Part shown: positions 24,956 through 33,500 of the stretch, one piece after another
How the letters are laid out: each line of letters starts with the position of its first letter
Numbering within the stretch: the stretch's first letter is position 1
Assembly (NCBI RefSeq): GCF_002419965.1
Contig: NZ_DIHC01000048.1
Coordinates: forward strand, 19,501-78,137
Source: Pseudomonas sp. UBA5706
GTDB taxonomy: Bacteria > Pseudomonadota > Gammaproteobacteria > Pseudomonadales > Pseudomonadaceae
Length of the DNA stretch: 58,637 bases
Direction: 5' to 3'
The notes under the pieces: model-generated
Databases searched by the model: none
What the model was told of the DNA's origin: nothing
What the model saw: only the letters and a program-made list of their open reading frames with translations
Position numbers and translations under genes: made by a program

Positions 24956-24971
24956 GTAAAGCTTGGGTAAA
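24956..24971. promoter_or_regulatory. Candidate CpxR-type box upstream of the Spy-like gene
   Basis: GTAAA-GCTTGG-GTAAA, a direct repeat with a 6-nt spacer, lies about 85 nt upstream of the Spy-like start. It matches the known CpxR consensus GTAAA-N5-8-GTAAA, here on the strand opposite to the gene. The 263-nt region between the regulator gene and the Spy-like gene holds no other recognised feature. Confidence 0.55.
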
Positions 24972-25135
24972 GAGGATTTGTCAGGACGCTTACAGACGCT
25001 GGGCGTTGCATTTACGCTGAGCCTGGCAGTGCGGCTGGTCGGCGTTGGCATCTTTGGAGTCGCCGCGGCCAGCCCGCCGGACTGCTACGCGTACCGTATG
25101 TCATGTCGCACCTCGTGGGTCCGGGTTTCCTAAGC

Positions 25136-25813
25136 TTAAACCGCGTAATAGTACCCACGGCTGCGCAACGCGACGATCCTCGGCCGGCCATCGGCATGAG
25201 GCCCGATCTTCTTACGCAGGTTGCTGACATGCATGTCCAGGCTGCGATCGTAGAGCGTCAGCTTGCGACCCAGCGCCAGTTGCGCCAGTTCCTGCTTTTC
25301 CAGCGGCTCGCCGGGCTGCCCTAAAAGGGCTTCGAGCAGGCGCGCCTCGGAAACGGTCAGGGTAAATTCCTGATCATCGATGGTCACTACCCCCCGCGCC
25401 GGGCTGAAACACAGGTCGCCCAGTTCGATCTGGCTGGACACCGCCGCTGGATGGCTGCGACGCAGCACGGCGCGCAAGCGGGCGGTCAGTTCGCGAGGAT
25501 CGCAGGGCTTGGCAAGATAGTCGTCGGCACCCAGTTCCAGACCGAGAATGCGGTCCAGCGGCTCGCCGCGGGCCGAGAGCATCAGCACCGGCAGCTCGGG
25601 ATGGTCGGTTCGCAATTGTTTGAGCAGTTCCAGACCACTGCCGTCGGGCAGCATCACATCCAGTACCACGGCGGCAGGGGCGGATTCGGCAAGCGCCTTG
25701 CGGGCGCTCTGGCCATCATGACAGGCCTGCACCACGAAGCCTTCCTGACTCAGCCAACTGCTCAGGAGCTCGCACAGCTCCTGGTCATCATCAATAAGTA
25801 ACAGCTCGCTCAT
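25136..25813 (-). CDS. OmpR-family response regulator, CpxR-like
   Basis: A 225-residue response regulator. The receiver domain has the acidic pocket IDDD (7-10), phospho-acceptor D52 in VVLDVMLPDGSG and K102 in LAKPCDP. A winged-helix DNA-binding domain (~130-225) ends SNLRKKIGPHADGRPRIVALRSRGYYY. It should be phosphorylated by the CpxA-like kinase encoded 0.8 kb downstream. It begins 7 nt after the coiled-coil membrane protein gene, so the two are likely co-transcribed. Confidence 0.93.
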   Translation of the reverse strand: MSELLLIDDDQELCELLSSWLSQEGFVVQACHDGQSARKALAESAPAAVVLDVMLPDGSGLELLKQLRTDHPELPVLMLSARGEPLDRILGLELGADDYLAKPCDPRELTARLRAVLRRSHPAAVSSQIELGDLCFSPARGVVTIDDQEFTLTVSEARLLEALLGQPGEPLEKQELAQLALGRKLTLYDRSLDMHVSNLRKKIGPHADGRPRIVALRSRGYYYAV

Positions 25814-25820
25814 GACTCAC

Positions 25821-26240
25821 TCAATTTAGCCATTGCCGACGCTGTCGGCGCCAGCCGCTGGCAAAGATACCGCACAGCAGGGCAATCGTTGCAACACCGC
25901 CCCCTGTGACGAACCATTGTTGTTGCTCGGTCAGTGCGCGCGCAGGCGGCACCGACTGTGCTTCTTTGAGCTGCAGTTTAAGCCTTTGGTTCTCCTGACG
26001 CAGGCGTCCCAGCAGAATACTTTCCCGCTCGGTGTTGGCATTGGACAGTTGGCGGGTCAATTGGTCCCGCTGTTTTTCGCTCTCGGCCAGACGCTGATGC
26101 AGGTCGTTCAACTCGCTGGCAGTGGTGGACAATGGCAAGGTTTGGCTTACGGCATCGTTGGCTTCATCGGCTTGAACCTCGACACTGATCGCTGAAACGG
26201 CCAGCGCGACTGCCAGTAGACACCATGGACGTGGACGCAT
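25821..26240 (-). CDS. Secreted/membrane coiled-coil protein of unknown function
   Basis: A 139-residue protein with a signal peptide (PWCLLAVALAVSAISVEVQA), a coiled coil (~40-90, LNDLHQRLAESEKQRDQL and on), and a C-terminal membrane helix (GGGVATIALLCGIFASGW) followed by basic residues. This resembles the SH3-less end of the TIGR04211-type 'SH3 domain protein' family found widely in gamma-proteobacteria, though no SH3 domain is visible. The start is set by AGGAG 6 nt before ATG 26240. It is upstream of and probably in an operon with the CpxR-like gene, perhaps an accessory envelope sensor. Confidence 0.75.
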   Translation of the reverse strand: MRPRPWCLLAVALAVSAISVEVQADEANDAVSQTLPLSTTASELNDLHQRLAESEKQRDQLTRQLSNANTERESILLGRLRQENQRLKLQLKEAQSVPPARALTEQQQWFVTGGGVATIALLCGIFASGWRRQRRQWLN

Positions 26241-26350
26241 CTGAACTCCTGATTGCAAGGGCACCTGACCCGCGCACCGATTTAATGGGCGTTTGGCAGG
26301 GTATCGGCACAGGCGTGCAAATAATGAGCAATCAGGGCTGCAGAGGCGAA

Positions 26351-26373
26351 CCCGGCCTCGCGAAGAGACCGGG
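26351..26373 (-). terminator. Terminator-like hairpin after yciI
   Basis: CCCGGCCTC and GAGACCGGG pair around GCGAA with one mismatch, 9 nt beyond the yciI stop on the minus strand. There is no U tract. Confidence 0.4.
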
Positions 26374-26381
26374 CCAGGTGC

Positions 26382-26681
26382 TTAAGGCAGGACTTGCCTG
26401 AACGGCTTGACCACCACGTGATCGTAAACACCGGCCTTTATATAGGGATCGGCATCGGCCCAAGCCTGTGCTGCGCTCAGGGAGGCAAACTCGGCGACGA
26501 TCAGGCTGCCAGTGAAACCTGCGGCGCCCGGATCATTGCTGTCGACGGCGGGCAAGGGCCCGGCCAACACCATGCGGCCTTCGTTTTTCAGCGCGTTCAG
26601 GCGCTCAAGATGAGCGGGACGTGCTTGCAGGCGTTTGTCCAGTGAGTTGGCGACATCCGTTGCTACGATTGCGTAAAGCAT
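26382..26681 (-). CDS. yciI: YciI-family protein
   Basis: A 99-residue ferredoxin-like (alpha+beta) protein: MLYAIVATDVANSLDKR, the conserved RPAHLERL, GPLPAVDSNDPGAAGFTGSLIVAEF and DADPYIKAGVYDHVVVKPF. The conserved His and Asp (in RPAHLERL and ADPY) are the proposed active site of the family. The reaction is unknown in vivo. The start follows the family N-terminus. It begins 1 nt after the yciB stop, forming a two-gene operon. Confidence 0.92.
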   Translation of the reverse strand: MLYAIVATDVANSLDKRLQARPAHLERLNALKNEGRMVLAGPLPAVDSNDPGAAGFTGSLIVAEFASLSAAQAWADADPYIKAGVYDHVVVKPFRQVLP

Positions 26682-26682
26682 G

Positions 26683-27291
26683 TCAGTCCTCGGTCTTTTT
26701 TGTTGAAGGCTGTGTCGATGCCTCGGCATCGTGAAGGTGACGTGCCAGGTAGATGCCCTGGCCAATCAGGAACACGAGGGTCATGCCCAGGCTGCCAAAA
26801 ACTTTGAAGTCAACCCAGAACGCCTGGTAAGTAAAGGCGACATACAGGTTGGCCGCGCCGCAAAACAGGAAGAAGACGATCCAGGCAATGTTCAGCCTGG
26901 TCCAGATGGCCTGTGGCAAGGTCAGCGCGTGGCCCATGATGCGTTGGATCAGCAGCCGGTCGCCGACGAAGTGACTGCCGGCGAACACCAGCGCGAACAC
27001 CCAGTTGACGACAGGGGCTTTCCATTTGAGGAAGGTTTCGCTGTGGAAGGCCAGTGTCAGACTGCCGAATACCAGGCAACCGGCCAGGGTCAACCACTGG
27101 CTTTTCTCCAGCTTGCCCTGCTGTATATAAAGGATGCCGTAGACCACGATGGAGCTGGCGATCAGCACCGCGGTGGCGCTGAAAATCCCGCCAACCATGA
27201 AGCTATGGCCGAGGATGTCGACGGCTTGGGGACTGATTTTGTAGACGATGAAAAACAGGATGAGCGGGATGAAGTCGATGAATTGTTTCAC
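26683..27291 (-). CDS. yciB: Inner-membrane septation-type protein YciB
   Basis: A 202-residue polytopic inner-membrane protein (about five helices) of the YciB/IspZ family: KQFIDFIPLILFFIVYKI, then KWKAPVVNWVFALVFAGSHF and FFLFCGAANLYVAFTY. Family members take part in cell-envelope synthesis and division in E. coli, and the homologue in Shigella is needed for intracellular septation. GTG 27291 matches the conserved MKQFIDF start. It is divergent from rnm by 65 nt. Confidence 0.93.
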   Translation of the reverse strand: MKQFIDFIPLILFFIVYKISPQAVDILGHSFMVGGIFSATAVLIASSIVVYGILYIQQGKLEKSQWLTLAGCLVFGSLTLAFHSETFLKWKAPVVNWVFALVFAGSHFVGDRLLIQRIMGHALTLPQAIWTRLNIAWIVFFLFCGAANLYVAFTYQAFWVDFKVFGSLGMTLVFLIGQGIYLARHLHDAEASTQPSTKKTED

Positions 27292-27356
27292 AGTAAGAGC
27301 CAGAAGCTGGATGTGGCGGCATAATAACAAACATCAATGACTGCGAAAGCGCCCCT

Positions 27357-28217
27357 ATGAATGTCGACCTGCACTGTCACAGCACCGCCTCCGACGGCGC
27401 CCTGTCGCCCGCGGCACTCGTCGCCCGTGCCTTTGATAACGGCGTACGGGTACTTGCGCTGACCGACCATGACACCATCGAAGGCCTTCAAGAAGCCCGA
27501 ACGGCGGCGCATCCATTGGATATGCAACTGATCAACGGGGTCGAGATGTCGTGCACCTGGGGCGGCGCCACGATCCACATTCTGGGCTATGGCTTTGATG
27601 TCGATGCCCGACCGTTGCTGGATGCCATTGAGCAATTGCACACCGGTCGCTGGCTGCGCGCCGAAGAAATCAGTCGCAAATTGGCGATGAAAGGTATGCC
27701 CGGAGCGCTGGAAGGTGCCCGGGCGGTGCAGCAAGCGCTCGGTGACAGTGGTAACGCGCCGGCCCGTCCGCATTTCGCGGACTTCCTGATCAACGAAGGG
27801 TTTGTGAAGGATCGCGCCGAGGCATTTCGCAAATGGTTGGGCGCCGGCAAGCTCGGCGACGTCAAGCAGCACTGGCCGACCCTGCAAGATACCGTCGCGA
27901 CCTTGCGCGCAGCGAACGCGTGGGTCAGCCTTGCGCACCCTTCGCATTACGACTTCACCCGCAGCAAACGCCGCAAACTGGTCGCCGATTTCCTTCAGGC
28001 GGGCGGTCACGCGATAGAAGTGGTCAATGGCCTGCAGCCTGCCGAACAAGTGGGCAGCCTGGCCATTCTGGCCCGTGAGTTCGGTCTGCTGGTCAGCGCC
28101 GGCAGTGATTTCCATGCGCCTGGCGCCTGGTCCGAAATCGGCGTCTACCGCCCGTTACCAGAGGACCTGCCGCCACTTTGGGGGCGATTCAAACATGACC
28201 AGCCTACTGCCGTCTGA
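27357..28217 (+). CDS. rnm: PHP-domain 5'-3' exoribonuclease / 3',5'-nucleotide phosphatase (RNase AM, YciV)
   Basis: A 286-residue PHP-family metallophosphoesterase. Metal-binding motifs include DLHCHSTASDGALSP, ALTDHDTIEG, NGVEMSCTW, ARPHFADFL, SLAHPSHYDFT and GSDFHAP. The E. coli homologue (formerly YciV/TrpH) hydrolyses 3',5'-nucleoside bisphosphates and trims RNA 5' ends. It heads the conserved cluster rnm-yciO-scpA-scpB. Confidence 0.92.
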   Translation: MNVDLHCHSTASDGALSPAALVARAFDNGVRVLALTDHDTIEGLQEARTAAHPLDMQLINGVEMSCTWGGATIHILGYGFDVDARPLLDAIEQLHTGRWLRAEEISRKLAMKGMPGALEGARAVQQALGDSGNAPARPHFADFLINEGFVKDRAEAFRKWLGAGKLGDVKQHWPTLQDTVATLRAANAWVSLAHPSHYDFTRSKRRKLVADFLQAGGHAIEVVNGLQPAEQVGSLAILAREFGLLVSAGSDFHAPGAWSEIGVYRPLPEDLPPLWGRFKHDQPTAV

Positions 28218-28230
28218 ACAGGAAGATACC

Positions 28231-28863
28231 GTGAGTCAATTTTTCCAGGTCCACCCGGAAAACCCGCAAGCGCGCCTGATCAAGCAGGCCGTGGACATCA
28301 TCAAGGCCGGCGGGCTGGTGGTTTATCCGACCGATTCCTCTTACGCGCTGGGTTGCCAGATGGGCGACAAGGCGGCCCTGGATCGCATCCGCCGCCTTCG
28401 CGATCTGGACGACAAGCATAATTTCACCCTGATGTGCTGCGACCTGTCGCAATTGGGCCTGTTCGCCAAGGTAGACACTGCTGCATTTCGACTGCTCAAG
28501 GCGCATACCCCCGGCCCGTACACCTTTATTCTTGGTGCCACCCGTGAAGTGCCGCGGCTGGTCCTTCATCCAAAGCGACGCACCATCGGCCTGCGGGTGC
28601 CCAAGCATCCTATCGCCCAGGCGCTGCTGCAGGAGCTGGGCGAGCCGCTGATGAGCGTTAGCCTGATCATGCCGGGTGGAGCCCTCCCCATGAGCGATCC
28701 CTACGAGATGCGCCAGAAGCTCGAACACGATGTGGATTTGATCATCGACGGTGGCGAGGGCGGAATATCCGCATCCACGGTCATCAATCTGACCGAAGCC
28801 GAGCCGCAAGTGGTGCGCGTCGGCTGTGGTGACCCGACGCCGTTCGGGGCTGAAGTCGAGTGA
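28231..28863 (+). CDS. yciO: YciO, Sua5/YrdC/YciO-family protein
   Basis: A 210-residue member of the YrdC/Sua5 fold: SQFFQVHPENPQARLIKQ, GGLVVYPTDSSYALGCQ, KHNFTLMCCDLSQ, GPYTFILGAT, KRRTIGLRVP and the ATP-site-like STVINL near the end. YrdC/Sua5 make threonylcarbamoyl-AMP for tRNA t6A. YciO is the paralogue with weak activity and an uncertain main role. GTG 28231 is chosen for AGGAAG 6 nt upstream and for the conserved SQFF start. The stop overlaps the scpA start by 4 nt. Confidence 0.92.
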   Translation: MSQFFQVHPENPQARLIKQAVDIIKAGGLVVYPTDSSYALGCQMGDKAALDRIRRLRDLDDKHNFTLMCCDLSQLGLFAKVDTAAFRLLKAHTPGPYTFILGATREVPRLVLHPKRRTIGLRVPKHPIAQALLQELGEPLMSVSLIMPGGALPMSDPYEMRQKLEHDVDLIIDGGEGGISASTVINLTEAEPQVVRVGCGDPTPFGAEVE

Positions 28864-29678
28864 GCGACGTACAGGCGCCGGACCCGCAGGCCGACGCCCA
28901 GCAGGAGCTGCCATTCGCGATGGTCTACGGGCAGGCTGTCATGCAGATGCCGGTCGACCTGTACATTCCGCCGGATGCGCTAGAGGTCTTTCTTGAAGCC
29001 TTCGAAGGCCCTCTGGACCTGCTGCTTTATCTGATCCGCAAGCAGAACATCAACATCCTCGACATCCCGGTGGCGGAGATCACCCGCCAGTACATGGGGT
29101 ATGTCGAGCTGATGAAAACCGTGCGTCTGGAGCTGGCTGCAGAGTATCTGGTGATGGCCGCGATGCTGGCTGAGATCAAGTCGCGCATGCTATTGCCGCG
29201 CTCGGAGGTCGCCGAAGCGGAAGAGGACGACCCTCGCGCCGAGCTGATTCGCCGTCTGCAGGAGTACGAACGCTTCAAGGCCGCCGCTGAAGGCATTGAT
29301 ACCTTGAACCGGGTCGGTCGGGACGTGGTGGTGCCCAAACTCGACGCCCCTGAAGCCCGCGTGCGCAAGCTGCTCCCGGACGTGGCGCTCGAAGAACTGC
29401 TGATTTCCATGGCCGAGGTGCTGCGCCGCGGTGACATGTTCGAAAGTCATCAGGTCAGCCGGGAAGCGTTATCCACCCGCGAGCGCATGAGCGACGTGCT
29501 GGAGCGGCTCAAAGGGGCCGGCTTCGTGCCGTTCGCCGAATTGTTCACGGCAGAGGAGGGGCGCCTGGGCGTGGTCGTGACTTTCATGGCGGTGCTTGAG
29601 CTGGTCAAGGAGCAACTGGTGGAACTGGTGCAGAACGAACCTTTCGCGGTGATCCATGTGCGCGCGCGAGCCGAATAA
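28860..29678 (+). CDS. scpA: Segregation and condensation protein A
   Basis: The kleisin subunit of a bacterial condensin, 272 residues. The N-terminal SMC-binding part contains FEGPLDLLLYLIRKQNINILDIPVAEIT and the conserved YLVMAAMLAEIKSRMLLP. The C-terminal winged helix is at ~200-270. The GTG start overlaps yciO (GTGA). An in-frame ATG at 28920 would remove a poorly conserved acidic N-terminus and is the alternative start. It pairs with ScpB encoded 17 nt downstream. Confidence 0.95.
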   Translation: MSDVQAPDPQADAQQELPFAMVYGQAVMQMPVDLYIPPDALEVFLEAFEGPLDLLLYLIRKQNINILDIPVAEITRQYMGYVELMKTVRLELAAEYLVMAAMLAEIKSRMLLPRSEVAEAEEDDPRAELIRRLQEYERFKAAAEGIDTLNRVGRDVVVPKLDAPEARVRKLLPDVALEELLISMAEVLRRGDMFESHQVSREALSTRERMSDVLERLKGAGFVPFAELFTAEEGRLGVVVTFMAVLELVKEQLVELVQNEPFAVIHVRARAE

Positions 29679-29695
29679 ACAGCAAGAGCTGATCG

Positions 29696-30487
29696 ATGAA
29701 CCTGAACGAACCCCGTGAACTCGCGCCGCTGCTTGAAGCCTTCCTGCTGGCTTCCGGTAAACCGCAATCGCTGGAGCGATTGTACGAGCTGTTCGAGGAT
29801 GCCGAACGGCCGGAACCTGCGGTGTTCAAGAAAGCCCTGACGCTGTTGGGCAAATCCTGCGACAACCGGGCCTTTGAGCTCAAGGAAGTCGCCTCGGGGT
29901 ATCGCTTGCAAATCCGTGAAAAATTCGCGCCTTGGGTCGGGCGGCTCTGGGAGGAGCGCCCGCAACGCTATTCACGTGCCTTGCTGGAAACCATGGCCTT
30001 GATCGCCTATCGACAGCCCATCACACGTGGCGAGATCGAGGATGTGCGTGGCGTGGCGGTCAACAGCAACATCGTCAAGACGCTGCTGGAGCGCGAGTGG
30101 ATCAGGGTCGTTGGGTACCGCGATGTGCCGGGTAAACCGGCGATGTTTGCGACCACCAAAGGTTTTCTCGACCACTTCAACCTCAAAAGCCTGGACGAGC
30201 TGCCACCTTTGGCCGACCTTCGGGAAATGGAAACCGAACCGGTCCTGGACTTCGACGACGCGCCGGTCCCTGCGCATCTGCAGGCCTTGGCCGACGCAAC
30301 GCTGGAGCCGGGCGCCGAACCTGCGCCCGAGGCACCACGGGACGAAACCAGCTTCCGCAGCCTGTTGGCTGAATTGGACACTATGGAAGAAGGGTTGAAG
30401 ATCGACTTCGACGATATATTGCGCGATGAGGCCGATAAAGAGTCTGAATTGGAAGACGAGCGTAAAGGCGACGAAGATTTGCGCTAA
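29696..30487 (+). CDS. scpB: Segregation and condensation protein B
   Basis: The winged-helix partner of the kleisin ScpA, 263 residues: LLEAFLLASGKPQSLERL, two winged helices, and the highly conserved TMALIAYRQPITRGEIEDVRGV, then GRRDVPGKP-like GYRDVPGKPAMFATT. The acidic C-terminal tail beyond residue ~185 is not part of the fold and is variable in pseudomonads. Confidence 0.95.
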   Translation: MNLNEPRELAPLLEAFLLASGKPQSLERLYELFEDAERPEPAVFKKALTLLGKSCDNRAFELKEVASGYRLQIREKFAPWVGRLWEERPQRYSRALLETMALIAYRQPITRGEIEDVRGVAVNSNIVKTLLEREWIRVVGYRDVPGKPAMFATTKGFLDHFNLKSLDELPPLADLREMETEPVLDFDDAPVPAHLQALADATLEPGAEPAPEAPRDETSFRSLLAELDTMEEGLKIDFDDILRDEADKESELEDERKGDEDLR

Positions 30488-30618
30488 CGCACTCTCCATT
30501 CGCCACTGACCGCTTTACCAGCCGGCTCGCCCGTGGGGGCGTGATCGAGATCGCAGTGGTCGATAAGTCGTACGGCTACCTTGCGTGCGGCGCCCTCCCA
30601 TCCAGTTCAGGCGATTTC

Positions 30619-30807
30619 ATGAGCACCAAAGACCCCTGCATCAGTATCTGCAAATTCACCGACGACATCTGCATCGGCTGCGGTCGCAGCAAGCGGGAGA
30701 TCAAGTCGTGGAAGAAAATGGACAAGGACGAGAAACGCTCGGTGCTGGCCGAGTCGGCCATGCGCCTGATCAAGCTTAAGGGCGCCGGTCGGCGGAAAAA
30801 GAAGTAG
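30619..30807 (+). CDS. DUF1289 small cysteine-rich protein
   Basis: A 62-residue protein with four cysteines in the DUF1289 pattern (DPCISICKF then DICIGCGRS) and a lysine-rich C-terminus. It probably binds a metal (zinc or Fe-S); the function is unknown. ATG 30619 gives the family start; the longer frame from 30541 is not conserved-looking. Confidence 0.85.
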   Translation: MSTKDPCISICKFTDDICIGCGRSKREIKSWKKMDKDEKRSVLAESAMRLIKLKGAGRRKKK

Positions 30808-31017
30808 CCAAGCTGTAGCACCCTGTATTTTTGTCTAGTCTCTGATGCGCAACGTGTGGCATGAGCGTATGATTCGCGACCTTTTGGCGATCCACACTCG
30901 CCACTAGTTTCAGTTTTCAGCCCTGCCGGGCCGAGCTTTCACGCTCGCCCAGCGATTGGGGCAACAGGCCGTGCCCACTCGCGCACGCCCTGATTCGACA
31001 CACCGGGAGGTGCCCAG

Positions 31018-32223
31018 ATGAGTGAACAAGACAAGCAGGACAAAGAGATCGGCCCAGCAGGCGAAAAACTGCAAAAGGTGCTGGCGCGCATTGGCGTCGG
31101 TTCGCGCCGTGACGTCGAGGCCTGGATCGGCGAAGGCCGCATCAAGGTCAACGGCGTACAGGCCAGCCTGGGGCAGCGCGTTGACCTGCACGACGCTATC
31201 ACGGTTGACGGTCGTGTCATCCGTCGCGAAGAAGCGGCTGAAACCGTACGCCGCGTGATCATGTACAACAAACCAGACGGCGAAATCTGCACCCGTGACG
31301 ACCCGGAAGGCCGCCCGACCGTTTTCGACCGCCTGCCGCGCCCTAAAGAGGGCCGCTGGATCAACATCGGTCGCCTGGACATCAACACCACTGGCCTGCT
31401 GATGTTCACCACTGACGGTGAACTGGCCAACCGCTTGATGCACCCATCCTTCGAGATGGACCGCGAATACGCCGTTCGCGTGCGTGGCGAGGTTGATGAC
31501 GACATGCTGCTGCGCTTGAAGAACGGCGTGATCCTCGAAGACGGCCCGGCGCGTTTTACCGATATCCAGCAAGCGCCCGGTGGTGAAGGCTTCAACCACT
31601 GGTATCACTGTGTGGTGATGGAAGGCCGTAACCGTGAGGTTCGTCGCCTGTGGGAATCCCAGGGCCTGGTGGTTAGCCGCCTCAAGCGCGTGCGTTTCGG
31701 ACCGGTGTTCCTCAACTCCGACCTGCCGATGGGGCGCTGGCGCGAAATGAGCCAGCAGGAGGTCGACATCCTCAGCGCCGAAGTCGGCCTGAAGCCTGTC
31801 GCCATGCCGCAAATGAACGCCAAGACCAAGGACAAACTGGAGCGCCTGCAACGCCAGTCTTCGCGTCCCTTGGGCAAAGGCGAGCGTGTGCGTCAACTGC
31901 GTCCTGCCAAGGATGCCGCACCGTCCGATCGTCCCGCCCGTGAGCCGCGTCTGGCCGACGGCGAGCGTCCGGCACGCAAGCCAGCTGACAGCGGTCGTCC
32001 GGCGCGCACCCCGCGTCCAGCTGCTGGCGGTCGCACCGACAGCAGCCGCGGTACGCCAGTGGCCGAGCGGCCGAGCGAGATGAACAAGCGCCCGGCCAAG
32101 CCCAAGACCACGCGTCCAGGCATCAAGCTGGTGGACGACGACAAGACCCCCTCGGGCAAGCGTCGCGGTGCCCCGGCCGGTGTCGGTCAGCGTCCGGGCT
32201 TCGGTCGTCGCAAGCCTGAGTGA
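31018..32223 (+). CDS. rluB: 23S rRNA pseudouridine(2605) synthase RluB
   Basis: Converts U2605 of 23S rRNA to pseudouridine. The 401-residue enzyme has an S4 RNA-binding domain (~16-62), the catalytic Asp in GRLDINTTGLL (D121), the segment MEGRNREVRRLWESQG, and a strongly basic, Arg/Pro/Lys-rich low-complexity tail (~275-401) common in Pseudomonas RluB. The start ATG is preceded by GGGAGGTG. Confidence 0.95.
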   Translation: MSEQDKQDKEIGPAGEKLQKVLARIGVGSRRDVEAWIGEGRIKVNGVQASLGQRVDLHDAITVDGRVIRREEAAETVRRVIMYNKPDGEICTRDDPEGRPTVFDRLPRPKEGRWINIGRLDINTTGLLMFTTDGELANRLMHPSFEMDREYAVRVRGEVDDDMLLRLKNGVILEDGPARFTDIQQAPGGEGFNHWYHCVVMEGRNREVRRLWESQGLVVSRLKRVRFGPVFLNSDLPMGRWREMSQQEVDILSAEVGLKPVAMPQMNAKTKDKLERLQRQSSRPLGKGERVRQLRPAKDAAPSDRPAREPRLADGERPARKPADSGRPARTPRPAAGGRTDSSRGTPVAERPSEMNKRPAKPKTTRPGIKLVDDDKTPSGKRRGAPAGVGQRPGFGRRKPE

Positions 32224-32238
32224 TCGCGACCTGCAATG

Positions 32239-32268
32239 AAAAACGCCAGTCTTGTGACTGGCGTTTTC
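32239..32268. terminator. Bidirectional intrinsic terminator (rluB / M29 gene)
   Basis: A 13-bp stem, GAAAACGCCAGTC-type arm with GACTGGCGTTTTC around TTGT, lies between two convergent genes. The flanking A and T runs make it work in both directions. Confidence 0.9.
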
Positions 32269-32283
32269 ATTTGCATCGGCCGA

Positions 32284-33255
32284 TTAGACATTCATATACC
32301 GAAGGCCATCGAACAGCACGCGCCCATCCACAGCCAGCGTTCCGCTGCTGAAAATCAGATCCAGGTGATGGCTGCCCTTGGCGCCACCTCCCAGGCCCAG
32401 ATGCAGTCCGCAGTGGCGCTCCTCGAAGCCTGCGTTGCGTGCATACAGCTGGCTGACGCCCTCGTTGGTGCCGATCCCCAGTTCCTCGACGCGGCGGTTG
32501 GAGGGGTTGGCGTCGAGGTACTTGTTGAAGTCGTTCTCCAGCCCTGGCACCTGCGTCGCGATGCGGGTAATGGTGGAGTTTTCGATCCACAGTTGCAGAG
32601 GGGACTCGAGGATTCCGTACTTGCGTGCAAAGGGAATGGTGCCTAGAAAGGTGCCGACGAACTTCACCTGGCCGTTGATGGACTCACTGTGCGTCGCGAT
32701 CTCGCCAGGCGCAATATCATAGTTTCCGACACCGTTGATGTTGGTCCACTTCTTCAGCTCACCCAGCGGGACGTCGAAATGCGAGCCGTGCTCGTCGCTG
32801 AAAGTCAGGATTTCACCCCGGTTCATGTTCTCGATGAGCGCAGCATTCAACTGTGCGATGCGTAGCGGTTTGACGCTGAAGGTGTCGTAGAAGTAACTGC
32901 CGTAATCCTTGAATAGCAGCGATTTTTTCCAGTGTTCCGACATCACCGCCTGCAAAGCACGAATGAAATCCGGCCCTTCGGCGCGCGGATTGGGCAGTGT
33001 GGAGGCGTCGTAGAACAGGACATACAGATCAGCTTCAATGATGGCTTGAGTCAGTTGATCGGTGGACGACGTCTGTAAAGGCATCGTGCTGAATTGGAAG
33101 GTGTCACGGGCAGTTGGATGTTCGACAATCTCTGCGATCAGAGTGTCATAACTTTCAGTGTGGGCCAGCAGAACGTTGGGTGAGGGAAGGTGCGCGATGG
33201 CGGGATGGTGGTGCAGGTAGTAGAGAAAGTGGTCGATTGCGCTGTTCTGATCCAT
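32284..33255 (-). CDS. M29-fold metalloenzyme (aminopeptidase T / NicX-like)
   Basis: The 323-residue protein ends with the metal-site pattern of the M29 aminopeptidase fold: E257-E258 in RRVEELGIGTN, E278-E279 in GFEER, H285 in GLHLGLGGG, and H297-x-D299 in HHLDLIF. The same fold contains thermophilic leucyl aminopeptidases (AmpS/AmpT) and the Fe(II) dioxygenase NicX, so either a peptidase or an oxygenase chemistry is possible. It is shorter than AmpT (~410 residues). The start ATG has GGAGCG upstream. It follows a 46-codon peptide gene on the same strand, separated by a strong hairpin. I infer that it processes or modifies that peptide. Confidence 0.75.
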   Translation of the reverse strand: MDQNSAIDHFLYYLHHHPAIAHLPSPNVLLAHTESYDTLIAEIVEHPTARDTFQFSTMPLQTSSTDQLTQAIIEADLYVLFYDASTLPNPRAEGPDFIRALQAVMSEHWKKSLLFKDYGSYFYDTFSVKPLRIAQLNAALIENMNRGEILTFSDEHGSHFDVPLGELKKWTNINGVGNYDIAPGEIATHSESINGQVKFVGTFLGTIPFARKYGILESPLQLWIENSTITRIATQVPGLENDFNKYLDANPSNRRVEELGIGTNEGVSQLYARNAGFEERHCGLHLGLGGGAKGSHHLDLIFSSGTLAVDGRVLFDGLRYMNV

Positions 33256-33289
33256 AAGGGCGCTCCGCTGCAGATGCTGAAAACTGAAA

Positions 33290-33316
33290 GGGCGAACGGG
33301 TCAGACCCGTTCGCCC
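33290..33316 (-). terminator. Strong hairpin between peptide gene and M29 gene (attenuator-like)
   Basis: GGGCGAACGGGT and ACCCGTTCGCCC form a perfect 12-bp stem with a 3-nt loop, 10 nt past the peptide stop codon. On the minus strand it is followed by TTTCAGTTTTC. The M29 gene begins 34 nt further on with no obvious own promoter, so leaky termination would give much more peptide mRNA than enzyme mRNA. Confidence 0.75.
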
Positions 33317-33326
33317 AGTTTCTGCC

Positions 33327-33467
33327 TTAGAGCGGCCACATCGCGGTGCCAAACGGCACCACAGCGTCGGCTTGCATCATCTCCACGGCAGCGTCATGCG
33401 TTGGTGCTTCAAACCAATCGTCCAGTTGCAGTTCTTCTTCCAGGGTACGTTCCGCTGTTGATTGCAT
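33327..33467 (-). CDS. 46-residue peptide, possible precursor of a modified peptide
   Basis: A small ORF with an ideal ribosome-binding site (AGGAGATTCAT before ATG). The peptide has an acidic, helix-prone N-terminal part (ERTLEEELQLDDWFEAPTHD), a hinge (AAVEMMQADA) and a hydrophobic C-terminal end VVPFGTAMWPL. This leader-plus-core look, the downstream attenuator and the adjacent M29-type enzyme suggest a ribosomally made, modified peptide. I do not recognise the family. The longer frame from 33608 has no signal for initiation. An alternative is a small regulatory subunit of the enzyme. Confidence 0.65.
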   Translation of the reverse strand: MQSTAERTLEEELQLDDWFEAPTHDAAVEMMQADAVVPFGTAMWPL

Positions 33468-33500
33468 ATGAATCTCCTGAGAATACTTACTTGCCGAATA

